Assembly: GCA_043736395.1 (NCBI GenBank)
Contig: JAYTCQ010000148.1
Coordinates: 1 to 21,478, forward strand
DNA: 21,478 nucleotides
From: JAFDVL01 sp043736395
GTDB taxonomy: Bacteria; Acidobacteriota; Blastocatellia; RBC074
Direction of reading: 5' to 3'
Part shown: piece after piece, positions 8,405 through 15,615 of the stretch
Layout of the letters: each line of letters starts with the position of its first letter
Numbering within the stretch: the first letter of the stretch is position 1
Notes under the pieces: model-generated
Databases searched by the model: none
Told to the model about the DNA's origin: nothing
Seen by the model: the letters and a program-made list of their open reading frames with translations, nothing else
Position numbers and translations under genes: made by a program

Positions 8405-8456
8405 TTGGAACCGATACAAACAAAAGACTTACAGGATTTAGGCTGCTAAAAAAAGG

Positions 8457-8541
<85 letters not shown>

Positions 8542-8555
8542 TAGGGAAAATTTTA

Positions 8556-8999
8556 CTACTTCTTATCGGGTACAGCGGAAGCAACAGGTTTTGCTGGTTC
8601 GGCTTTTTTCTCATCCTTCCCGGCGACTGTCGCGGCGGGTTTCACACTTTCACCAGTAACAGCTAATGGAGCAGCCGGTGAACCGGTGACCGCAATCGAA
8701 GGCGCGACAGCTGCTGCTGACGGTGAGGGAGCGGAAGTTTTGCCCGGGGCTTTCACAACTGACGAACCCGTTGTGACTCCAGGTAATGAAAATATTAAGG
8801 CCATCAGCATAAATGTGATAGCCGAATAAATCGTTGCCTTCTCCAGCGGTTTTTGTGCGCCTCGTGGCCCGAATGCAGTCTGACTTCCAGCTCCGCCGAA
8901 GGCTGACGCGACGTCTCCACCTTTACCCGATTGAAGCAAAATAACAAGAATCAAAAATAATGCAGCTAAAATATAAATTGCGTATAAAACGTAAATCAC
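8556..8999 (-). CDS. secG: Preprotein translocase subunit SecG
   Basis: A 147-aa inner-membrane subunit of SecYEG that aids SecA-driven export. Two membrane helices (about residues 3-22 and 57-77) flank the conserved cytoplasmic loop LLQSGKGGDVASAFGG and QTAFG. Residues 80-147 are an Ala/Pro/Lys-rich low-complexity tail not needed for SecG function, so the protein is longer than the 75-110 aa core. The start is GTG (8997-8999), with AGGGA about 6 bases upstream. It is followed by tRNA-Leu(GAG) with a 14-bp gap and preceded by a consensus promoter, so the two are probably one transcript. Confidence 0.95.
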   Translation of the reverse strand: MIYVLYAIYILAALFLILVILLQSGKGGDVASAFGGAGSQTAFGPRGAQKPLEKATIYSAITFMLMALIFSLPGVTTGSSVVKAPGKTSAPSPSAAAVAPSIAVTGSPAAPLAVTGESVKPAATVAGKDEKKAEPAKPVASAVPDKK

Positions 9000-9052
9000 G
9001 ATTGTTCCCTACCTTCTATAAATTGAAATGAGGCTCCTGAAAACAAGCGGCG

Positions 9053-9081
9053 ATGATACGCAATCAGACTAATTGTGTCAA
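9053..9081 (-). promoter_or_regulatory. Sigma-70-type promoter for secG and tRNA-Leu
   Basis: On the minus strand TTGACA (plus 9076-9081) is followed by exactly 17 bases and TATCAT (plus 9053-9058). The -35 box is a perfect match and the -10 box matches 5 of 6. It starts immediately after the stop codon of the upstream transporter gene, giving a leader of roughly 45 bases before the secG GTG. Confidence 0.8.
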
Positions 9082-9978
9082 CTAACTTAAAGCTTTACGT
9101 TGAGGTAAAATCTCGTCACCCATAATCGTACTGATTCCGCCAATAATAAGAATTGTTCCGACTGCGATTTGCCAGGTTAATTGTTCATTCAAAGTCAGCA
9201 TCCCCAACGCGACCGCAATCACCGGAGTCACTAAAGAAATCATTCCTGCCTTCGTCACGTCCCAGTGCTTGAGCAGCCAATAATAAAGCGTAAAGGCGGC
9301 GACCGAACCGAAGACGGCTAAATAAACCAATGATAAAAATGAATCCCACGACCACTGAAAATTCGTCGGATTCCCTTCCCAGATAATTCCGACTAAAAAC
9401 ATCGGAACCGCTCCCATTGACATTTGCGTCGCCGAAGTCACAACCGGGTCTAAATGAACTCCTCTGGATTTGATCAGAATATTCGAGGCGGAAACAAAAA
9501 AAGCGCTGGCCAAAAGTGCAGCGCTTCCCGCCAGAGCCATTTTATTTTCAAGTTGAAATTGGTCAGAGAAAATTAAGGCTACGCCTCCAATCCCGACGGC
9601 AACTCCGAGAAATTTTCGCATCGTAATTTTTTCAGCTGGTAAAAACCAATGCGCCATAATTAACCCAAACGCTGGAATCATAGATTGCAAAACAGACGCT
9701 AAGCCCGAACTAATATACGCTTCACCCCAGAAAATCAGGCTGTAGTTAATACTAAATCCGAGCATCGCCGACCAAAATAATGTGATCCAATCGCGTCGAG
9801 TGTTTGGTGGTTTTGCGTTACGATACCAGGCGATTCCCCACAAAATAATTGCCGCCAATCCAAATCGCATCGCAGCAAAAGAAATCGGCGGCAAATCCCG
9901 GAGTCCAATTTTGATAAAGAGCCATGTTGATCCCCAAATTAAACAGAGAATTAACCAGACGCCTAATTTTTTATTCAT
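9082..9978 (-). CDS. EamA-family (drug/metabolite transporter superfamily) permease
   Basis: A 298-aa inner-membrane protein with about ten hydrophobic helices in two EamA halves (about residues 5-140 and 150-290). The start of the first half, LIWGSTWLFIKIGL (residues 13-26), and SFAAMRFGLA are typical of RhaT/YdcZ-like exporters. The substrate cannot be read from sequence; such proteins often export amino acids or metabolites. Its ATG (9976-9978) overlaps the end of serC by 8 bp, which implies translational coupling, so a role in amino-acid export is possible but only contextual. The stop codon is TAG at 9082-9084. Confidence 0.88.
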   Translation of the reverse strand: MNKKLGVWLILCLIWGSTWLFIKIGLRDLPPISFAAMRFGLAAIILWGIAWYRNAKPPNTRRDWITLFWSAMLGFSINYSLIFWGEAYISSGLASVLQSMIPAFGLIMAHWFLPAEKITMRKFLGVAVGIGGVALIFSDQFQLENKMALAGSAALLASAFFVSASNILIKSRGVHLDPVVTSATQMSMGAVPMFLVGIIWEGNPTNFQWSWDSFLSLVYLAVFGSVAAFTLYYWLLKHWDVTKAGMISLVTPVIAVALGMLTLNEQLTWQIAVGTILIIGGISTIMGDEILPQRKALS

Positions 9979-11071
9979 TTGAACCGTTTTGACTGGCGAA
10001 TTCCTGCATAAAATTCACTAAAGCCATTACGCCTTCAGGAGGAAACGCGTTGTAAATCGAAGCCCGCATGCCGCCCACAGAACGATGCCCTTTCAGCCCG
10101 TCAAGCCCCGCCGCCGTAGCTTCTTTCGCAAATTTTTTCTCGAGTTCTTCACTTGGCAAACGGAACGTCACATTCATTAAGCTTCGGCTTCCAGGCTCTG
10201 CGTGTCCGCGATAATAACCATTCGAAGCATCAATCGCATCGTAGAGAATTTTCGCTTTCGCCTTGTTTACTTCAAAAATCTTTTCCAGTCCCCCGACCTC
10301 ATTCAACAGCCATTTGAAAACCAATCCGCAAATGTAAATCGAAAAACACGGCGGTGTGTTCAGCATGGATTCTTTGTCCGCAACATTTTTATAATTCAAA
10401 GTTGATGGCAAGCTTTTCTGCGAACGTTCCAACAAGTCCTCACGAATAATCACAATCGTCGCACCAGCTGGCCCGGCGTTCTTCTGCGCCCCCGCATAAA
10501 TTAAACCGTAGCGGCTGACATCTACCGGACGACTCAGAAAATCAGACGACATGTCGCAAACCAGCGGTACGTCGCCAACCTCTGGAATTTCGCTGTATTC
10601 CACACCAAAAATTGTTTCGTTTGAGGTGTAATGAGCGTACGCCGCACTTGGATCGAGTTTCAGTTCATCCTGCGATGTGACACGCGAAAAGTTCCCTTCC
10701 GCAGTGCTGGCGGCTTCGCGAACTGTACCAAATTTCTTCGCTTCCTTGATTGCACCTTCGCCCCAACTTCCAGTCACAATGTAATCAGCGCTTTTCCCTT
10801 CACTCAATAAATTCATTGGAACCATTGAAAACTGAAGTGTCGCGCCGCCCTGTAAAAATAGTACTTTGTAATTAGTCGGAATCTTCAGCAGCGTCCGCAA
10901 ATCAGTTTCAGCACAATGAATAATATTTTCAAACGCCGTAGAACGATGGCTGACTTCGAGGACAGACATCCCGACGCCGGGAAGCGACAAAAGATTTTCC
11001 TGAGCTTCTTGAAGAACTGAAATCGGAAGAACTGCGGGGCCGGCGCTAAAATTGAAAAGTCTGGGTGTCAT
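9971..11071 (-). CDS. serC: Phosphoserine aminotransferase
   Basis: A PLP enzyme of 366 aa (family about 360) converting 3-phosphohydroxypyruvate and glutamate to phosphoserine and 2-oxoglutarate in serine synthesis; it may also serve pyridoxal phosphate synthesis. Visible marks are NFSAGPAVLP at the N-terminus, EVSHRS (H42-R43, phosphate contact), GGATLQFSMVPMNLL, CDMSSDFLSRPVDV and the PLP lysine K197 in YAGAQKNAGPAG. HRSVGGMRASIYNAFP near residues 330-345 is the family C-terminal signature. The start ATG 11069-11071 has AAGGAG seven bases upstream. It heads a two-gene unit with the overlapping EamA transporter. Confidence 0.97.
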   Translation of the reverse strand: MTPRLFNFSAGPAVLPISVLQEAQENLLSLPGVGMSVLEVSHRSTAFENIIHCAETDLRTLLKIPTNYKVLFLQGGATLQFSMVPMNLLSEGKSADYIVTGSWGEGAIKEAKKFGTVREAASTAEGNFSRVTSQDELKLDPSAAYAHYTSNETIFGVEYSEIPEVGDVPLVCDMSSDFLSRPVDVSRYGLIYAGAQKNAGPAGATIVIIREDLLERSQKSLPSTLNYKNVADKESMLNTPPCFSIYICGLVFKWLLNEVGGLEKIFEVNKAKAKILYDAIDASNGYYRGHAEPGSRSLMNVTFRLPSEELEKKFAKEATAAGLDGLKGHRSVGGMRASIYNAFPPEGVMALVNFMQEFASQNGSNE

Positions 11072-11142
11072 AGATTTGCTCCTTGGTTAAAGAACGTCAA
11101 TTTAACCCAAGCCTGATTTGAATGCAAAATGAGCAGTGGTTG

Positions 11143-11233
11143 GTTGCCATTCAGAGTTTGCGCTTCAGCGTGGCAACCCAGGCGAAGTGCGGTGTTTCAC
11201 AAACTAAAGTTTAAACTCTGAGCCTTTCGCCTG
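11143..11233. repeat. Interlocking inverted repeats between a TPR gene and serC
   Basis: The 183-bp gap 11072-11254 contains several dyads: GTTGCCA/TGGCAAC (11143-11149, 11171-11177), TCAGAGTTT/AAACTCTGA (11151-11159, 11213-11221), CAGGCGAA/TTCGCCTG (11179-11186, 11226-11233) and AAACT-AA-AGTTT in the middle. The second and third interlock, so they cannot all form one simple hairpin. The layout resembles a dispersed palindromic element, and it may also terminate the TPR transcript. No T-run was seen. Confidence 0.5.
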
Positions 11234-11254
11234 CTACCCCCAGCGCGAATTCGG

Positions 11255-12568
11255 TTACTGCTGCTTGCTCGCTCGTTCGAAGTGTTCCATCGTACGTTGC
11301 GTGGATTTTTCGGCCAGTCCTGCGTACTTCAGACGTTCAGCTTTGAGTTTGGCGGTTTTTTGTTTTTCGCGGTACAGCATGGATTTGTAAAACTCGGCTT
11401 TGTGATTATCGGGCTCATCAAATAAGGCTTTTTCGATGTATTCCAAGCCTCGCGCCAGACAAGTAGTTAACTTTTCCTGATCGGCGGGAGCAGTTATTTG
11501 GCGGGGATGCCAGGGATCACTACGTTTCTGATCGGTATAGCGCTCGGTGATGGCATTGGCACACTGCCAATTTTCTACGGCCAAGGAATAGTAGGCCATC
11601 GCTCGCGTAATGGCCGTGGCACAATCCATTTCGACGCTTTTCAGCCGCCAATCGCGCGCTTGATCCATGGCGTTTAGCTTCGTGTAGATGGCGGAAAGAA
11701 AAAGAACCGCCTCGGATCGGCTCTCGCAATCGCTTACCAGAATGCCTTGCTTGAAGGCATCAATCGCACTCAGCAAACCTTCCCGATTGATTTTCAGTTC
11801 TCGAGCCTTCGGGGATGGCGTTGTTGACTGTTTCCCGGCGTTGCCATGTGGAGCGGGTGGCGGTGGCGGTGGCGGGGTGGGAGGATCCATCATTTCCTCC
11901 ATCTGAGAACCGGATAGCCCAGACGTAGCCGCGATGGCAAAGCCCTGGCCTAGCAATGCTTCGGCACTGTTAGGAATTAATTTTACTGCTAGATTAAAGA
12001 ATTCAACGGCGGCGTTGGCCTTGGCCTGAAAAAGGCGGAACTCTGCATCAATCGCTTCTTGCTTCGTGTCCGGTTCAAGAGACAAATTTCGCTGCGCAAA
12101 ATAATGACGCTCATACGCGCTGAGGACTTCGCTGGAATCATGCATTTCCGCCTTGCCGGATTGGATTGTTAGCCGACCGAAATACCTGATCAGTGCCGTG
12201 GGAGAGACTTTGCTGGTTGCGATGTACAAGTATTGCACATCGGCAAGCGGCTTCCCTTCGGCGTTTGGAAGCTTGACGAGTCCGGCACGGCTCGGTTCGC
12301 TGGCATACACGCGCTGCCCCGACAGGAGAAATACTTCGAAAATAAATTCACTAGTGGCATCAGTAGACGTCACGAATAAACCGTCCACTTCTTGCACCAG
12401 TGTTAGTTTAACGAGTGGCTTGTTCTCGATGGATTGATTCTGCGCCATTGGCGGAGAGACCAACCACAAAAAAAGTACGGCGAATGCAAATGATCGTATT
12501 CGGGGAAAGTTATTTATATCTTCCTTAAATCGCGGAACAAGAAAAGCTGGGATTTTTAGTAACATCAT
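11255..12568 (-). CDS. Secreted TPR-like protein of unknown function
   Basis: A 437-aa protein with an extended n-region and a signal peptide (hydrophobic core about residues 26-39, likely cleavage after PPMA near 42). Residues 50-150 are beta-rich (FIFEVFLLSGQRVY). Helical TPR-like units follow: about 185-215 (FFNLAVKLIPNSAEALLGQG), 263-300 (AIDAFKQGILVSDCESRSEA) and 372-400 (GLEYIEKALFDEPDNHKAEF). A proline run (PPTPPPPPPPAP, 229-240) separates the first two. TPRs bind proteins; no enzymatic motif is seen. ATG 12568 has GGAGG seven bases upstream; ATG is doubled. It lies downstream of ald on the same strand but has its own 205-bp leader region. Confidence 0.75.
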   Translation of the reverse strand: MMLLKIPAFLVPRFKEDINNFPRIRSFAFAVLFLWLVSPPMAQNQSIENKPLVKLTLVQEVDGLFVTSTDATSEFIFEVFLLSGQRVYASEPSRAGLVKLPNAEGKPLADVQYLYIATSKVSPTALIRYFGRLTIQSGKAEMHDSSEVLSAYERHYFAQRNLSLEPDTKQEAIDAEFRLFQAKANAAVEFFNLAVKLIPNSAEALLGQGFAIAATSGLSGSQMEEMMDPPTPPPPPPPAPHGNAGKQSTTPSPKARELKINREGLLSAIDAFKQGILVSDCESRSEAVLFLSAIYTKLNAMDQARDWRLKSVEMDCATAITRAMAYYSLAVENWQCANAITERYTDQKRSDPWHPRQITAPADQEKLTTCLARGLEYIEKALFDEPDNHKAEFYKSMLYREKQKTAKLKAERLKYAGLAEKSTQRTMEHFERASKQQ

Positions 12569-12733
12569 TCTGCTGCCTCCATTGGTTGGGTCGTCACGTC
12601 AATCGAACATCAGTGTTTCCAATTGGCATTCATATTACTCAAGTCTCTAGTTGGTAAAGACGAGACCCAAAACAATCACTTCTACAAGTACAGTCGGGCA
12701 GCATGACTATGCTCTTCATCTTCAGATTAAGAA

Positions 12734-12747
12734 TCTTGAATTCAAGA
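12734..12747. promoter_or_regulatory. 14-bp perfect palindrome upstream of the TPR gene
   Basis: TCTTGAATTCAAGA is self-complementary. It lies just past the ald terminator and about 165 bp upstream of the TPR gene start. It could be an operator for a dimeric regulator, but only one copy is visible and no protein is linked to it. Confidence 0.25.
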
Positions 12748-12754
12748 ATTTATC

Positions 12755-12793
12755 AAAAAGCAGCTTGAGAAAATCAAATGATTTTCTCAAGCT
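12755..12793 (-). terminator. Intrinsic terminator of ald, overlapping its 3' coding end
   Basis: A perfect 13-bp inverted repeat (AGCTTGAGAAAAT at 12762-12774 and its complement at 12781-12793, 6-base loop) is followed on the minus strand by GCTTTTTG (T-run at plus 12755-12759). The hairpin includes the last codons of ald (Leu-Glu-Lys-Ile-Ile, stop at 12774-12776), so coding and termination share sequence. Confidence 0.75.
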
Positions 12794-13886
12794 CTGTATG
12801 TTGTAACCCCTGTGATTCTGCGACTGCGCCGCTGGTCAAAATTCCATTGTATGTATTCACGCCATTGCGCAAGTGAACATCATTCGAAATCGCGCCCTTG
12901 AAGCCTTTATTCGCAAGCTTCAACGCGTATGGCAGTGTCGCGTTCGTCAAAGCAAAAGTCGAAGTGCGCGGGACGGCTCCTGGCATATTCGTCACACAAT
13001 AATGCAGCACATCTTCAACGTAATACGTCGGGTCGCTGTGCGTAGTCGGGCGCGTAGTCTCAATGCATCCGCCTTGATCCACGGCAACGTCAACAATGAC
13101 AGCTCCTTTGTGCATTGTCTTTAACATTTCGCGCGTGACTAATTTCGGGGCGGAAGCGCCAGGAATCAAAACTCCGCCAATGACTAAATCAGCGTTGGCG
13201 ATGGCTTCCTGAACGGTGTAAGGATTTGAAGCGAGAGTGCGAATTTTGGCACCAAAAATATCGTCAAGATAGCGCAGGCGGTCAAGATTTCGATCCAGCA
13301 CATGAACGTTGGCGCCCAGACCCACAGCCATTTTGAGAGCGTTGACTCCTACGACTCCGCCGCCGACGATGACAGTCTTTGCTGGCAATACACCGGGAAC
13401 ACCGCCCATTAATACGCCGCGTCCGCCTTCAGATTTTTGTAAATAATGCGCTCCGATTTGAACGGACATTCTTCCCGCGACTTCTGACATCGGAGTCAAC
13501 AACGGCAAATGTCCTTCTGCATTCGTGATCGTTTCATAAGCTACGCCGATGACTTTGCGATCAAGCATGACCTGCGTCAAATGCGGGTCTGGCGCGAGAT
13601 GCAAATAGGTAAAAAGAATTTGACCTTCGCGCATTCGTTCGTATTCAGGGCCGACAGGTTCTTTGACTTTGACAATCATTTCGGCACGTTGCCAGACTTC
13701 ATCGGCGCTATCAACAATTTGTCCCATGGCGCCACGGTATTGTTCGTCGGGAATTCCACTTCCCTCGCCTGCGTCTTTTTCAACTAGAATTGAGTGTCCT
13801 GCATCGTGTAGGGTTTTGACTCCGGCGGGAGTCAAACCAACTCTGGATTCTTTATCTTTTATTTCCCTTGGCAGCCCGATAATCAT
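12774..13886 (-). CDS. ald: Alanine dehydrogenase
   Basis: A 370-aa NAD-dependent enzyme interconverting L-alanine with pyruvate and ammonia, full length for the family. Substrate residues R15 (KESRVGLTP), K75 (VKVKEP), H96 (YLHLAPD) and D270 (VDVAVDQGG) sit at the positions known from the Mycobacterium enzyme. The NAD fold shows VGGGVVG (174-180) and acidic D198 (VLDRN). YCVTNMPGAVPRTSTFALTN is a signature near residues 292-311. ATG 13884-13886 is preceded by GAGGA with a 7-base spacer. It appears monocistronic, closed by a hairpin terminator overlapping its end. The enzyme serves alanine catabolism or ammonia assimilation depending on conditions. Confidence 0.98.
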   Translation of the reverse strand: MIIGLPREIKDKESRVGLTPAGVKTLHDAGHSILVEKDAGEGSGIPDEQYRGAMGQIVDSADEVWQRAEMIVKVKEPVGPEYERMREGQILFTYLHLAPDPHLTQVMLDRKVIGVAYETITNAEGHLPLLTPMSEVAGRMSVQIGAHYLQKSEGGRGVLMGGVPGVLPAKTVIVGGGVVGVNALKMAVGLGANVHVLDRNLDRLRYLDDIFGAKIRTLASNPYTVQEAIANADLVIGGVLIPGASAPKLVTREMLKTMHKGAVIVDVAVDQGGCIETTRPTTHSDPTYYVEDVLHYCVTNMPGAVPRTSTFALTNATLPYALKLANKGFKGAISNDVHLRNGVNTYNGILTSGAVAESQGLQHTELEKII

Positions 13887-13972
13887 TCTATTGTCCTCTA
13901 TAAATAATTAAGTTTCTGATTTGAAAAAAGGCATTCTACACTTTTTCTATTCAAATTAGCTATTTTGAAGGC

Positions 13973-14127
13973 TACTGGGAGCGCAAGCATCCTGCTTGCC
14001 GCCAGCGCAGCGATGCAAAAGAACCTCGCGCCAGAAGCCCCCAAAAGATCATGAGCACTCCTCGCCACATTAAGCGAGCGGCGTTGCCCGCGCTCACAAA
14101 GCAAGCATGATGCTTGCGTTGCCAGTA
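13973..14127. repeat. 155-bp element bounded by inverted hairpin repeats (REP-pair or MITE-like)
   Basis: The 27-bp outer ends (13973-13999 and 14101-14127) are inverted copies matching at 24 of 27 positions; each starts TACTGG and contains CGCAAGCATC. Each end is itself a hairpin, GCAAGCA-N3-TGCTTGC. The interior is GC-rich with no ORF of note. This layout resembles paired REP sequences or a small non-autonomous element. No target duplication could be identified with confidence. Confidence 0.7.
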
Positions 14128-14284
14128 TTTTTTTATTGACGCAAGTCCCTCATTTTGGGTAGTGTATTCACAGTTGCTCGCCTCACGTCCCACGAGCCTT
14201 TACAGAAGCCCTCCCGAAGCTATTAAAAAACACCCACAACAACTACTACTAATTCTTCTGCCCGTTATGCGTTCCGAACCTTGA

Positions 14285-14314
14285 ATTCACTGGCTCGCAT
14301 TCGTTCCAGTGAAT
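14285..14314 (+). promoter_or_regulatory. Hairpin in the leader of the FG-GAP gene
   Basis: ATTCACTGG (14285-14293) and CCAGTGAAT (14306-14314) form a 9-bp perfect stem with a 12-base loop, ending 22 bases before the AAGGAG ribosome site. No T-run follows at once, so it is more likely an mRNA-stabilising or protein-binding structure than a terminator. Confidence 0.4.
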
Positions 14315-14347
14315 CAAAAACCCCGTCAATTTTCTTAAGGAGAATCC

Positions 14348-15496
14348 GTGTACCTCATAAAAAAATTTTCTTTCCTCTGTGTTTTTTCAGCCTTCTGCTT
14401 CAACGTATTGGCGCAAAATTCTTCGTCGCCTGGCTGCTCATCAACATTTCAATTATCTCAACCTGCCGGTTCAAGTCCACAGCTTGGGCGATTTGATAAA
14501 GTACTTGATTGGAATCAGGACGGCTTTCAGGATTTGATCTCGATGAACTCCGCGGGAGTTCCTAGCATTCGATTTAGTCGGGCTGACGGGACTTACGCTG
14601 AACCTGTCTCCAGCGACTATCTCAGCGGCATCTATTCTCCACTCGCAATGACAGTGGGTTATTTCGACGGGGATTGGATTGAAGGGAATTTTGTCGCGAA
14701 TAATCGCCCGGACATTGCAGTGGCTACTTCAACCGGAGTCTATCTTTTGACCACCGATGATTACGGCTATTTCAGCTTTCGCGGGACGCCGGTAGTGGAA
14801 CAGAAAGTACACGCCCTGTCCGCCGTAGATTTTAATCATGACGGCTTTTCTGATTTGATGGCACTTGATCCTGATGGCGGTGGGTATACGGCTCTGACCA
14901 ATGGATACGGTGGTTTTTATCTTCCGATCAGCAGCAGATATACAGCGAACCGGTGGGACGAAAATGAATACCCGGAATTTATTTCCGCTGGATATTTTGA
15001 CGGCGAATTCGTTAACGAAAAATTTATTGCAAACGAATCACCCGATCTCGCAGTGTTAACAAATCTCGGGCGAGTGTTCCTATATACATCTGATCCGTAC
15101 GGCTACTTCTCAGTGCGCGAACCTTCACTTATTCAGACTTATAAGCAAATTGTTGCAGTTGATATGAATGGCGATCAGGCTACGGATTTAATTGGACTGG
15201 ATGCTGACGGGAAAGTCTGGGTTCTTACTAATCGAGGCAATACAGATTTCGCCGCACCTCTTGCGACATCCACCGAATCAGCGAATTTACTGATCGATGG
15301 TCAGGATGTAGATCAGGACGGCAATATGGATATTGCCATTACTCTGAAAGCTAACGGCGCTTTGGCGTGGCTAAAACAAAGCACCATTTGTGAAGCAGTA
15401 GCCAGCAGAATTATTGCTGGACCTCGAAGCCGTGTGTCAACTTCACGAAATACTTTGCTCACTTCAGAGCTAAGAACTTTTACGTTTAGACCGTAA
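14348..15496 (+). CDS. Secreted FG-GAP/VCBS-type beta-propeller protein
   Basis: A 382-aa protein with a clear signal peptide (KKFSFLCVFSAFCFNVLAQ, cleavage near residue 22). Calcium-type loops DxNxDGxxD occur at 54-62 (DWNQDGFQD), 161-169 (DFNHDGFSD), 272-280 (DMNGDQATD, degenerate) and about 320-328 (DVDQDGNMD). Between them come YFDG...PDIAV/PDLAV loops at about 105-125 and 216-236. Blades are therefore spaced about 54 residues apart in alternating types, consistent with a six- or seven-bladed propeller. Such proteins work outside the cytoplasm in binding or adhesion. GTG 14348 is the start because AAGGAG (14337-14342) lies five bases upstream. The stop TAA falls inside the 35-bp palindrome arm that follows. 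Confidence 0.85.
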   Translation: MYLIKKFSFLCVFSAFCFNVLAQNSSSPGCSSTFQLSQPAGSSPQLGRFDKVLDWNQDGFQDLISMNSAGVPSIRFSRADGTYAEPVSSDYLSGIYSPLAMTVGYFDGDWIEGNFVANNRPDIAVATSTGVYLLTTDDYGYFSFRGTPVVEQKVHALSAVDFNHDGFSDLMALDPDGGGYTALTNGYGGFYLPISSRYTANRWDENEYPEFISAGYFDGEFVNEKFIANESPDLAVLTNLGRVFLYTSDPYGYFSVREPSLIQTYKQIVAVDMNGDQATDLIGLDADGKVWVLTNRGNTDFAAPLATSTESANLLIDGQDVDQDGNMDIAITLKANGALAWLKQSTICEAVASRIIAGPRSRVSTSRNTLLTSELRTFTFRP

Positions 15497-15615
15497 ATGC
15501 AGAAGCCCGCACACAGTAAGGGCGCCTTTACATTTGAAATTAGCGTCGTAATTTGTTTCGAAATTCCGTGTGAATCAGTAGCGCCCTTACTGCGTGCGGG
15601 CTTCTGCATTTACGG
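15491..15615. repeat. 125-bp palindromic repeat with 35-bp arms, supplying stop codons of both convergent genes and a likely bidirectional terminator
   Basis: Arms 15491-15525 and 15581-15615 are inverted copies matching at 34 of 35 bases (A/G difference in CACACAG/CACGCAG), separated by 55 bp. Each arm begins, read inward, CCGTAAATGCAGAAGCCCGC. The TAA of CCG-TAA is the stop of the FG-GAP gene on the plus strand and of the 153-aa gene on the minus strand. A transcript in either direction would form a 35-bp stem, so termination is plausible. The arms look like a dispersed palindromic element inserted between convergent genes. That it recurs elsewhere in the genome is my expectation, not shown here. 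Confidence 0.8.

Larger units (their letters stand above)
1..8456. mobile_element. Right-hand part of a tRNA-Leu-associated integrative (probably conjugative) element
   Basis: This stretch carries element-type genes only: a conjugation-associated helicase (disrupted), a TrbL/VirB6-like membrane protein, an excisionase-like protein and a tyrosine integrase. The integrase gene ends about 100 bp from the 3' end of an intact tRNA-Leu gene, the classic layout of an element integrated at a tRNA 3' end. The right boundary is set at the tRNA 3' terminus. The left boundary lies outside the window, so size, relaxase, coupling protein and cargo are unknown. A Tn3-family transposon has inserted within it. 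Calling it an ICE rather than a mobilisable island is inference from the TrbL-like and helicase genes. Confidence 0.7.
13887..14347. other. 461-bp intergenic region between divergent ald and the FG-GAP gene
   Basis: No convincing gene is present; short ORFs here lie across the repeat and show no family features. It should hold the ald promoter, the FG-GAP gene promoter (TTGACG at 14136-14141 is the best -35 box, with no good -10), a 155-bp inverted-repeat element at 13973-14127 and a hairpin at 14285-14314. Confidence 0.6.

Noticed and set aside
13898..14193. Two short minus-strand open frames (68 and 73 aa) in the ald/FG-GAP gap
   Set aside because: They run across the inverted-repeat element and have no ribosome site or recognisable domain; the repeat explains the open frames.
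14200..14225. Possible decayed copy of the CAGAAGCCC palindrome arm upstream of the FG-GAP gene
   Set aside because: Only nine bases (CAGAAGCCC) are shared with the 35-bp arm and there is no inverted partner; chance cannot be excluded.
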